Source: CAYSCX01 sp964429575 (GTDB lineage Bacteria > Desulfobacterota > Binatia > Binatales > Binataceae). From it: a stretch of 64,000 bases of DNA. Below, in pieces: positions 18,059 through 25,103 of this stretch; the first letter of the stretch is position 1; every line of letters begins with the position of its first letter. The notes under the pieces were generated by a model. It ran no database searches. It had not been told where the DNA came from and saw only the letters and a program-made list of their open reading frames with translations. A program made the translations under genes and the position numbers. The stretch is from positions 22,357 through 86,356 of the forward strand of contig CAYSCX010000011.1 in assembly GCA_964429575.1 (NCBI GenBank). The letters run 5' to 3'.

Positions 18059-19447
18059 CTAGCCTTCGGCTTCCTCGAATGCGCCCGAGTCGGGCGCGTA
18101 GTTCTCAAACCGCGTGAACTGGCTGATGTAGGTGAGGCGCACAGTGTCAGTCGGGCCGTTGCGCTGCTTGGCGATGACCACCTCGGCGACGCCCGGCGTC
18201 TTGCTCTCTTTGCCCTTGTAGACCTCATCGCGAAAGATGAACGCGATCACGTCGGCATCCTGTTCAATTGCGCCGGACTCGCGCAGGTCGGCGAGAATCG
18301 GCCTGCGGTTGGTTCGCATCTCGACTTGGCGGTTCAACTGCGAAAGCGCCACGACGGGAACCTTCAGCTCCTTGGCGAGTGCCTTGAGCGAACGCGAGAT
18401 GTCGGCGATCTCCTTCTCGCGCGCCTCGAGCGTGCCGGAGGGACGCGACGGCCGCATCAATTGGAGGTAATCGACGACGATGAGACCGAGGTTGCTGGTC
18501 TTGTCTCGCGCGAGACGGCGGCACTTGGCCTTGAGCACGATGGGCGAGAGGTCGGAGGAATCGTCGATGAAAAATTTCGCTTCGCTAAGTTTCGCCGCCG
18601 AATTCGCGAGCGCGGTGAAGTCCTCGCCGCGAAACGTCCCCGTGCGAGCGCGGGCCAAGTCCACGCGCGCCTCCGAACAGAGCAGACGCAGGACAAGCTG
18701 CTCCTTCGCCATTTCTAGCGAGAAAAACGCGACGCCCACTGGGGGATCCGCATCGCAGGCGGCGTAGGCCGCGATGTTTAGAGCCAGAGCGGTTTTCCCC
18801 ATCGAGGGGCGCGCCGCAATGATGATCAGATCGGACGGCTGGAGACCCGCGGTGAGTCGATCAAAATCGAGGTAACCGGTCGGAACGCCGGTTACGAGTT
18901 CGCGGCGCTGGTGGAGTTTATCGATCAGCGCGAGCGATTCGTGAGCCAGATCTCGAATCGTGTGGAACGCCGGCTTGACGCGCCGCTCGGAGATTTCGAA
19001 GATGCGGTGCTCGGCGGCGTCGAGGAACTCGTCGACGTTGGCGGGCTCTTCGAAAGCCGTCGAGGCGATGTCGGTCGCGATGGTCGCGAGTCCGCGCAGA
19101 ACCGCCTTGTCGTGGACGATTCGCGCGTAGTAGGCGGCGTTCGCGGCGGTCGGCACGATGGCGGCAAGCTCACCGATGTACTGCGGACCGCCGATCGACT
19201 CGAGCACACCACGGGAGCGCAACGCGTCGGTCAGCGTGATCGCGTCAACCGGATCGTTACGGTCCGACAGCTCGACCATCGCCGAAAAAATCTGGCGATG
19301 CTGCTCGCGATAGAAGTCGTCAGCCTTGAGAATCTCGAGGACATTGTTGATGGCGTCGTTCTCGAGCAGGACTGCGCCGAGAACCGACTGTTCAGCTTCG
19401 AGATTTTGCGGAGGAACGCGCCTTAGAATGTCATCCGCACCCGCCAC
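18059..19447 (-). CDS. dnaB: Replicative DNA helicase DnaB
   Basis: The 462-residue protein starts with the DnaB N-terminal domain (PPQNLEAEQSVLGAVLL), a linker helix region, then the RecA-like helicase domain with Walker A ARPSMGKTALALN near residue 212, VAFFSLEMAKEQL, VVDYLQLM and LSQLNRQVEMR. No intein is present. The start is a GTG with GGAGG about 11 bases upstream. It is the first gene of the leftward operon dnaB-mutS-amidase-glnD-xerD-M50-scpA-scpB, and a candidate promoter lies at 19495-19523. Confidence 0.96.
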   Translation of the reverse strand: MAGADDILRRVPPQNLEAEQSVLGAVLLENDAINNVLEILKADDFYREQHRQIFSAMVELSDRNDPVDAITLTDALRSRGVLESIGGPQYIGELAAIVPTAANAAYYARIVHDKAVLRGLATIATDIASTAFEEPANVDEFLDAAEHRIFEISERRVKPAFHTIRDLAHESLALIDKLHQRRELVTGVPTGYLDFDRLTAGLQPSDLIIIAARPSMGKTALALNIAAYAACDADPPVGVAFFSLEMAKEQLVLRLLCSEARVDLARARTGTFRGEDFTALANSAAKLSEAKFFIDDSSDLSPIVLKAKCRRLARDKTSNLGLIVVDYLQLMRPSRPSGTLEAREKEIADISRSLKALAKELKVPVVALSQLNRQVEMRTNRRPILADLRESGAIEQDADVIAFIFRDEVYKGKESKTPGVAEVVIAKQRNGPTDTVRLTYISQFTRFENYAPDSGAFEEAEG

Positions 19448-19494
19448 CGACCGACCACCTCCAACTCGCGCGCTTTTGTGTTCGAGTGCAGACG

Positions 19495-19523
19495 AGTATC
19501 GGACTAACCTCGCCGATCCGCAA
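19495..19523 (-). promoter_or_regulatory. Candidate sigma-70 promoter of the dnaB-scpB operon
   Basis: On the minus strand TTGCGG (19518-19523) and GATACT (19495-19500) are spaced by 17 bases, about 48 bases before the dnaB start. Both boxes match consensus at only 3-4 of 6 positions, so this is a weak call supported mainly by position. Confidence 0.35.
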
Positions 19524-19559
19524 GAAGCGAGCGGCCGATCTTGAACAGACGGTGGATAA

Positions 19560-20282
19560 CTAGCCGATGCGACGGGTCCGGCGCGCGCGCTCCTTCATGA
19601 TGAACGGCGCGATCGCGACGCCGAACAAGAACCCGCCAACGTGGGCCCACCATGCAACGCCGCCGACCACCGCCGCGGCGGGACTCTCGTTGATCCCGGC
19701 ATAGAGCTGCACCGTGAACCAGAGCAGAAGATAGAGCACCGCGGGGAGTTCGACGATTTGGATGAAGAAAAATATCGGCAGGATCGTGACGACGCGGCCG
19801 CGCGGCAACAGCACGAAGTACGCGCCGAGGACGCCCGCGACCGCGCCGCTCGCGCCAATGACCGGCACGCTGGTGCCGGGCGCGAGAACGACGAACGCAA
19901 GGGCCGCCGCGACGGCGGAGGCGAGATAGAATGCGATGAATCTGGCGTGACCGAGCCGGTTTTCGACTGCGGCGCCGAACACGTAGAGGTAGAGCATGTT
20001 GCCCGCGAGGTGGAACAATCCCGCGTGGAGGAAAGCCGAGGTGACGAGCGTCGCGGGCGGCCACAACGCCCAATCGGCCGGCGGCGGCGCGCTGACCGAA
20101 CTCCGTGCGAGTCCGGCCCACGCTGATAAGTCGTCGGGATAGAGCGCGAATCGTGCGATGAACGCGGGCGCGAGGCGTCCCAGCGCCAATTCATACACGT
20201 ATGCCGCAATGTTGACCGCGATGAGCGCGGCATTGGCCGGCATCGGGCGCCGTGGCGCGGAGCTGTCGCGAATCGGTATCAC
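19560..20282 (-). CDS. Rhomboid family intramembrane serine protease
   Basis: From the GTG at 20282 the product is 240 residues and has the typical N-terminus of this subgroup: IPIRDSSAPRRP, then a first membrane helix. Six or seven hydrophobic segments follow. LFHLAGNMLYLYVFG is the conserved loop helix, the catalytic serine is Ser145 in GASGAVAGV, and the catalytic histidine is His214 in AHVGGFLFG. It cleaves membrane-anchored substrates in the bilayer. A longer frame upstream has no rhomboid-like sequence and overlaps the regulatory region of the divergent hydrolase gene. It is not obviously co-transcribed with dnaB, whose start is 112 bases away on the far side. Confidence 0.9.
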   Translation of the reverse strand: MIPIRDSSAPRRPMPANAALIAVNIAAYVYELALGRLAPAFIARFALYPDDLSAWAGLARSSVSAPPPADWALWPPATLVTSAFLHAGLFHLAGNMLYLYVFGAAVENRLGHARFIAFYLASAVAAALAFVVLAPGTSVPVIGASGAVAGVLGAYFVLLPRGRVVTILPIFFFIQIVELPAVLYLLLWFTVQLYAGINESPAAAVVGGVAWWAHVGGFLFGVAIAPFIMKERARRTRRIG

Positions 20283-20441
20283 GAAGCAACGTTGCCGCGT
20301 CGAGCGGGCAGTCGCAATGATAGCGGGCGCGAGTGAGGTCCGCGACCCAGCGCGGATTCGGTTCCGCGAGGTTGAGCATCGCCGCCATTGTGTGCGACAA
20401 CTTGCGCGATTGAGTACCGAAACTTGCGAGGAGGTAGCGCC

Positions 20442-21167
20442 ATGGAAGTCGTATCGCAGGATGTAACGGTTCAAACCGGAAGCGAAAAGATGCCATGCCA
20501 TATCGCGCGGCCGGCGTCGGGCGGCCCGTACCCCGCACTGGTGGTTGTGATGGAAGCGTTCGGGCTCAACGCACACATAGAGAACATCACCAACCGCTTC
20601 GCGGCGGAGGGCTTCGTCGCGATCGCGCCGAACCTGTACTTCCGCCAGCCGAACAACGTGGTCCAATACAACGATCTGCCGGGCGCATTCCGGCTGATGG
20701 GATCTCTAAACGACGACCAGGTGGTCGCCGACATGACCGCGGCAATCAATCACCTGAAGTCGGTGAAGGAAGCGAAGGCGCCGGTGGGCACGGTCGGTTT
20801 CTGCATGGGCGGGCGCGTGGCCTTCCTTACCGCGTGCCGCAACCCGCAGGTCAAGGCAACAGCGCCGTTCTATGGCGGCGGCATGGTATCGTCGCGTCAG
20901 CCCGGAGCAAAGGCGCCGATCGAATTTGTGCAAGGTCTGAACGCGCCGGTGCTCGCATTTTTCGGCGGCAAGGACGCATTCATACCGATCGCGGAGGTTG
21001 ACAAGTTCCGCGACGCGTTGCGCGAGGCCGGCAAACAGGCCGAGATCGTGCTGTACGCCGACGCGGACCACGGCTTCATGTGCGATGATCGCCCGTCGCA
21101 CCATCCGACTCACGCGAAGGAAGCGTGGTCAAAGGCGATCGCGTTCTTCAAGAAGCACCTCGGTTGA
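20442..21167 (+). CDS. Dienelactone hydrolase family protein
   Basis: ATG 20442 is preceded by GAGGAGG with a 7-base spacer, an excellent ribosome site. The 241-residue alpha/beta hydrolase has the DLH triad: Cys121 in GFCMGGR, Asp178 in GGKDAFIP and His210 in DADHGF. VVVMEAFGLN near residue 35 carries the conserved Glu that positions the Cys. Carboxymethylenebutenolidases of this type open dienelactones in chloroaromatic breakdown, but many members act on other esters; there are no chlorocatechol genes nearby, so the substrate is open. It is followed after 19 bases by a small envelope protein gene on the same strand. Confidence 0.9.
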   Translation: MEVVSQDVTVQTGSEKMPCHIARPASGGPYPALVVVMEAFGLNAHIENITNRFAAEGFVAIAPNLYFRQPNNVVQYNDLPGAFRLMGSLNDDQVVADMTAAINHLKSVKEAKAPVGTVGFCMGGRVAFLTACRNPQVKATAPFYGGGMVSSRQPGAKAPIEFVQGLNAPVLAFFGGKDAFIPIAEVDKFRDALREAGKQAEIVLYADADHGFMCDDRPSHHPTHAKEAWSKAIAFFKKHLG

Positions 21168-21186
21168 CGAGCGGCGCACACCAGCA

Positions 21187-21648
21187 ATGATCCGAAGCAT
21201 ACGGGCCGGCCTTCGCCGGCCTGTTCTGTTCATGGCGCTGGTGGCGGCGCTTGCCGGCGCGTCATGCCGATTCTCCGATCATCGCGCGCGGATCGAAACG
21301 AATGTAGCGCTGCTATCCGAGTTGTCGGACAAGCTCGCAGATTACTGCCGAGCCGGCTTCGAACTCGACGGACGCGAGCTGACATCGGAGGAGATGGGCG
21401 AGTTCTACTACGCGCTCAAACGCGCGCGCTTCCACTCACCACGCCCCGGAGGCGGCGGGGCGGACGATGATGACGCGAAATACCAGGAGTTTCTGACGGA
21501 GTACGAGAAATTCGTGCGCGCCGCCGATCAGTACCGCCTGTCTCAGCCTCGCGAGTCGGCGCAACTCGACGCTCTGATGACCCGGCATGCCGCATTGAAG
21601 ACGCTTGCGACCGCGTTGCTCGCAGTACTGCGCGCGTCGCATCGGTGA
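21187..21648 (+). CDS. Small secreted or lipoprotein-like protein, unknown
   Basis: The 153-residue product has a basic N-terminus (MIRSIRAGLRRP), a hydrophobic core (VLFMALVAALAGA) and a cysteine at about residue 29 in AGASC. This resembles a lipoprotein signal, although Gly at -3 is atypical of a lipobox. The mature part is charged and helical, with a Gly/Asp-rich loop (GGGGADDDDAKY) in the middle and no recognised domain. It is 19 bases downstream of the dienelactone hydrolase and likely co-transcribed. A longer reading upstream in the same frame overlaps the hydrolase gene and is rejected. Confidence 0.6.
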   Translation: MIRSIRAGLRRPVLFMALVAALAGASCRFSDHRARIETNVALLSELSDKLADYCRAGFELDGRELTSEEMGEFYYALKRARFHSPRPGGGGADDDDAKYQEFLTEYEKFVRAADQYRLSQPRESAQLDALMTRHAALKTLATALLAVLRASHR

Positions 21649-21689
21649 GCGCGCGCGAATCGCCGAAGACAAGGACGCAATCGCGGGCG

Positions 21690-21726
21690 AAAAAAATGCG
21701 GGCGCTCCGCCGGGCGCGCCCGCATT
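21690..21726 (-). terminator. Rho-independent terminator of the nitroreductase gene
   Basis: Perfect 11 bp arms AATGCGGGCGC (21695-21705) and GCGCCCGCATT (21716-21726) form the stem. On the minus strand the stem runs into seven T residues. It lies about 25 bases past the nitroreductase stop and, in the convergent layout, may also stop transcription from the left. Confidence 0.85.
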
Positions 21727-21750
21727 CGTCTAGTCGTCAGAAGCCGGCGC

Positions 21751-22434
21751 CTAGCCCTTCCACGAATTGCCGAAACGATCGAGGAATGCGACTTCGCTCA
21801 GCGGGCGGCGCCGCACCGGTCCGAACTTGTTGATCGGATATCCCATCGGAAGCAACGCATAGGTCGAGACGTCCTGCGGAAGACCGAGCAACTCTTTCAC
21901 TTCGTCCTCGTAGAACATGTGAATCGTCGTGAGCACGGTGCCGACGCCGAGTGCGCGGCAGGCGAGGATGATGTTCTGCACCGCGGGGTAGATGCTCGAA
22001 CCGCCCATGCGCCCCAAATTCTTCAGATTCGGCAGGACCTCAGGCGGGAACTGCGGCGGCGGTCCGCTTGGCTGTTCGTCGCGCAGACACGCGAACAGGA
22101 GCACCGGCGCCTCGTGCATGTGCTCGATCAAATAGAACGCAGAGTTCAGCAGCGTGTTGTACTGCTTGTCGTCCATGTGAGCGGGACGCGCGGTCCTCGC
22201 GGCATAGATCTGCTGCAGGATCGCGCCGGCCTTGCGGTAGATGTCGCTGACTTTCTTGCGAGTCGCGGCGTCCTTCACTACGACGAACACCCAGTTCTGC
22301 ACATTGCTGCCGGACGGGGCACGAATCGCCGCGTCGAGAATCTTGGTGAGAACCTCGTCGGGGATCGGGTCGGGCTTGTAGCGCCTTAGCGCCCGCGCCG
22401 AGTACATCGCATCGAACAGTCCTGTCTCTGCCAT
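21751..22434 (-). CDS. Nitroreductase family protein
   Basis: The 227-residue protein shows the FMN-binding pattern of the family: MYSARALRRYKPDPIP near residue 10 and AAIRAPSGSNVQNWVFVVV near residue 35, then SSIYPAVQNIILACRALGVGTVLTT near residue 150 and LLPMGYPINKFGPVRRRP at the C-terminus. Such flavoproteins reduce nitro groups, enones or iodotyrosine-type substrates with NAD(P)H. GGAG lies about 10 bases before ATG 22434. A second, clearly related nitroreductase is encoded at 50642-51289; both share the GxPxxKxGxxxRxP-type ending. Confidence 0.9.
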   Translation of the reverse strand: MAETGLFDAMYSARALRRYKPDPIPDEVLTKILDAAIRAPSGSNVQNWVFVVVKDAATRKKVSDIYRKAGAILQQIYAARTARPAHMDDKQYNTLLNSAFYLIEHMHEAPVLLFACLRDEQPSGPPPQFPPEVLPNLKNLGRMGGSSIYPAVQNIILACRALGVGTVLTTIHMFYEDEVKELLGLPQDVSTYALLPMGYPINKFGPVRRRPLSEVAFLDRFGNSWKG

Positions 22435-22494
22435 GTCGGAACTCCTCGCCGGATTGGGGTTCGTCAGATGAATATCGCCGTTGGAGGCGGAAAA

Positions 22495-22523
22495 GAAGGG
22501 CGGCCGAAGAGTTTCCGGCCGCC
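22495..22523 (-). terminator. Probable rho-independent terminator of the VOC protein gene
   Basis: The arms GGCGGCCG (22499-22506) and CGGCCGCC (22516-22523) form a perfect 8 bp stem; on the minus strand it is followed by CTTCTTTTCC. It lies about 30 bases past the stop at 22552. Confidence 0.6.
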
Positions 22524-22551
22524 ATCAGTGCGAGGCTCTCGCTCGAAATCG

Positions 22552-23121
22552 TTACACAGGCGTGCGTGTCATCTGCGGAGGCTTGCCGCGGCCCATCAAC
22601 ATGTCGTTCATCTTCTTGCGCTCGGCCGGGTCGTCGGTCATCGGGCCCGGCTGATCGTGATGGCGCCAAACCTTGTCGTTCTCATCGAACTTGCGCGTGG
22701 TGACGCAATACTCAAGCTGCAAGCCGTTGGGATCTTTGAAGTAGATCGAATGGCACCACTCGTGGTCCATCACCACGGTCACATCGACGCCCTTGGCGAG
22801 GAGATCCTTGCGCTTGGCTTCGAGCTCCTCGGGCGAATCGAGCCACATGGCGAAGTGATAGAAGGCGCTCGGGAGATTCTGCGCGCTGTTGATGTCGGTC
22901 GCGAACTCTTCGGGAAGTCCCGGCACCTTCTCAGGGGACATGAAGGCGAAGAACGTGCCGTCGCCGGTGTCGAGAAAGACGTGCTTGATCCTGCCGCCGC
23001 CGGGGACCTCGATTAGGTCGCACCAGCCGACCTCCCAGCCGAGCTTGTGGGTGTAGAAATCAATCGTGCGATCGATGTCCAGCGTTGCGAGTCCCAAGTG
23101 GTGAACGCCCCTGCGTTTCAT
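22552..23121 (-). CDS. VOC superfamily (glyoxalase/extradiol dioxygenase-like) metalloprotein
   Basis: The 189-residue protein has two beta-alpha-beta-beta-beta modules of the vicinal oxygen chelate fold. His in GVHHLGLATLDIDRTIDFY, His in AFYHFAMWL and Glu in GLQLEYCV are the likely metal ligands. The C-terminal 45 residues, with DPAERKKMNDML, form an extension. Members include glyoxalases, ring-cleavage dioxygenases and dehalogenation-type isomerases; nothing local decides between them. ATG 23121 has GGGAGGG about 6 bases upstream. Confidence 0.82.
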   Translation of the reverse strand: MKRRGVHHLGLATLDIDRTIDFYTHKLGWEVGWCDLIEVPGGGRIKHVFLDTGDGTFFAFMSPEKVPGLPEEFATDINSAQNLPSAFYHFAMWLDSPEELEAKRKDLLAKGVDVTVVMDHEWCHSIYFKDPNGLQLEYCVTTRKFDENDKVWRHHDQPGPMTDDPAERKKMNDMLMGRGKPPQMTRTPV

Positions 23122-23227
23122 GAGTGTCCCTCCCTGAATGATGGTTCAGGCGGCCGGTTTGGCAATTTGTAGCACGGCGCTGCCGGCGATCCCAAGCGCG
23201 TCGGAACGCTCGTTCAGACAGCGCGCA

Positions 23228-23881
23228 TCAGTCGAGACGGATGAGCTTTTGCTTGATTGCGAAGCGGACCATCGCGGCGGTCGAATCCAGTCCGAGCTTG
23301 TGCTTGAGGTTTTCGCGATGCGCCTGCGCGGTCTTGGGGCTGATGTGGAGGCGCTGCGCGATTTCTTTTGCGGTGGAACCTTCCGCAATCATCTTGAGCA
23401 CCTCGCGCTCTCGCCGGGTGAGTTGCGCGGCGCGGGAGCTTGATGGCGGCGCGGGCTGATTGACCCGTGCGAGCACCACCGGAGCCACCGACGGACTGAC
23501 GTAGCGGCGACCCCCGTGGACCGCGTGCACCGCGGCAAGAAGCTCCGAGGCCGCATCGGTCTTGACGACGTAACCCGCCGCGCCCGCGTCGCTCAGCGCC
23601 TCGATGACATACTCCTCATCGTCATATTGGCTGAGGATCAGAACCCTGCATCCGGGCGCAGCATCCGCGATATGCCGGACCGCGGCGATGCCGCCCATGC
23701 CCGCCATTCCAATATCGACCAGCGCGACGTGCGGACGAAGCTGCGCTGCCAGAGTGATTGCACTCTCGCCGTCGGACGCCTCGCCGACGATCTCGCATTG
23801 CGGTTCAAGCACGAGTCGCAGCGCCTCGCGAAAGAGCCGATGGTCGTCGACGAGCAACACACGGATGCGATCGCTCACCAT
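23228..23881 (-). CDS. NarL/FixJ family response regulator
   Basis: The 217-residue protein has a receiver domain (VLLVDDHRLFREALR, with the phospho-acceptor Asp near residue 56 in ALVDIGMAGMGG, and the Lys in GYVVKTDA) and a C-terminal LuxR-type helix-turn-helix (LTRREREVLKMIAEGSTAKEIAQ, residues ~150-205). It is the transcription factor partner of the upstream kinase; its start overlaps the kinase stop (TGATG), so the two are coupled. Target genes are unknown, but the operon mates suggest envelope or membrane functions. Confidence 0.93.
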   Translation of the reverse strand: MVSDRIRVLLVDDHRLFREALRLVLEPQCEIVGEASDGESAITLAAQLRPHVALVDIGMAGMGGIAAVRHIADAAPGCRVLILSQYDDEEYVIEALSDAGAAGYVVKTDAASELLAAVHAVHGGRRYVSPSVAPVVLARVNQPAPPSSSRAAQLTRREREVLKMIAEGSTAKEIAQRLHISPKTAQAHRENLKHKLGLDSTAAMVRFAIKQKLIRLD

Positions 23882-25074
23882 CAGGACAACTCGGGGATTT
23901 CCGCGACCAGGCGCGTGGCGCCGGGCTTCGAATCGATTCGCAGCGTACCGCCCATCAGTTCAAGGCGCTCGCGAAGCCCCGCCAGCCCGGTGCCGCCCGA
24001 TCGTTTCGCTGCGTCGATGCCGCAGCCGTTATCAGCGATCGACACCCTCGCAATGCCGCGATCGCGTTCCAGCGTCAGTTCTACCGCCGATGCGCGAGCG
24101 TGGCGGATAACGTTGGAGAACGCCTCGCGCGCGACCCTGAAGCATAGCTCCTGAATCGGCCGCGAGATGAGTTCGGTGTCAACCGCCAACTCGATTCGTG
24201 CGGTGACGCCGGCCTCGCCTAGGCGCGCGACCTCTCCCGCGAGCACCTCGCGCAAGGTGAGGCGTCCGAGCGTCGGCGGGCGCAGCTCGCGGGTGCGGCT
24301 GCGAAGCTCCTGTTCGAGCTCGCGCAGTATGCCGCGCGCCTCATCGCGCCGGCCCTCGAGCGCGATGCGCGCAGCGGCGAGAAGCTGCGCCTGGTCGTCG
24401 TGCAGGTCGCGCGCGATGCGCGCGCGCTCCTGATCGACAGCGGCGAACAGGCGTAGTGCGAGTTGCTGGACGAGCGCGCGGCGTTGTTCGGCCTGTTGCT
24501 CGATGAGCCACGTCGATACGATCGGCGAAAGCCGCGCGAGCAGGGATTCGATTAGCTCAAATCCTTCGCCGAGCGGGCGGGAGATTCCGCCGAGCGCGAT
24601 GGCGCCCGAGGCGAACGGCGCGCATATCCATTGGGGGCGAAGGAGCTTGCGCTCGCGATAGTCGCTGGCATCGCTGCCGATTATGATCGCTGCCCGCTGG
24701 AAGCACTTGGCGAGCGAACTCCGATGATCAAGCGCGAAATTTGTGTCGATGCCCGCGGATGCAGCCTCGACGCGAAGCTCCGCGCCATTGGCGATGGTGA
24801 GCAACCAGCAATCCGCGCCGGCCGCCCCGGCGATGATCGCGCCGAGGCCACTCATCCGCTCGTGGCGCGCAAGCCGATTGACGCGCGCTGATGCGTCAGT
24901 GATCGCGCGCTCGATCGATGCGCGCCGCTCGAATTGTCCTCGAAGCTCCGCGAGCTGCGCCGCGCTGTCGATCGCGCGCATGCGCCAAAACGCCCGCGAG
25001 TTTTCCTGCGAATCGGGCAGACGTGGCGGCTCCGCCCGTCGTCCTTGCGCCCCTTTCTTTTCTCGTGCGCCCAC
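23881..25074 (-). CDS. Cytoplasmic sensor histidine kinase of the NarL-partner (HisKA_3) class
   Basis: The 397-residue protein lacks membrane helices. Residues ~75-190 look like a GAF-type sensory domain (GLGAIIAGAAGADCWLL onwards). The dimerisation helix has the phospho-acceptor His in RIARDLHDDQAQLL near residue 215, and the ATPase has REAFSNVIRHA (N box), DNGCGID (G1) and GGTGLAGLRERLELMGG. It should sense an intracellular signal and phosphorylate the downstream regulator. The GTG at 25074 is preceded by AGGGG; ATG 24981 is an alternative. It begins 29 bases after the UPF0182 stop, so all are probably one transcript. Confidence 0.9.
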   Translation of the reverse strand: MGAREKKGAQGRRAEPPRLPDSQENSRAFWRMRAIDSAAQLAELRGQFERRASIERAITDASARVNRLARHERMSGLGAIIAGAAGADCWLLTIANGAELRVEAASAGIDTNFALDHRSSLAKCFQRAAIIIGSDASDYRERKLLRPQWICAPFASGAIALGGISRPLGEGFELIESLLARLSPIVSTWLIEQQAEQRRALVQQLALRLFAAVDQERARIARDLHDDQAQLLAAARIALEGRRDEARGILRELEQELRSRTRELRPPTLGRLTLREVLAGEVARLGEAGVTARIELAVDTELISRPIQELCFRVAREAFSNVIRHARASAVELTLERDRGIARVSIADNGCGIDAAKRSGGTGLAGLRERLELMGGTLRIDSKPGATRLVAEIPELS

Positions 25075-25103
25075 CGTCCCCTCTTGGCGCGCGCCTCAAG
25101 GCG

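Noticed and set aside
17992..18228. N-terminal extension of the MutS frame
   Set aside because: It overlaps the end of dnaB and has no MutS similarity; MutS proteins normally start just before the mismatch domain.
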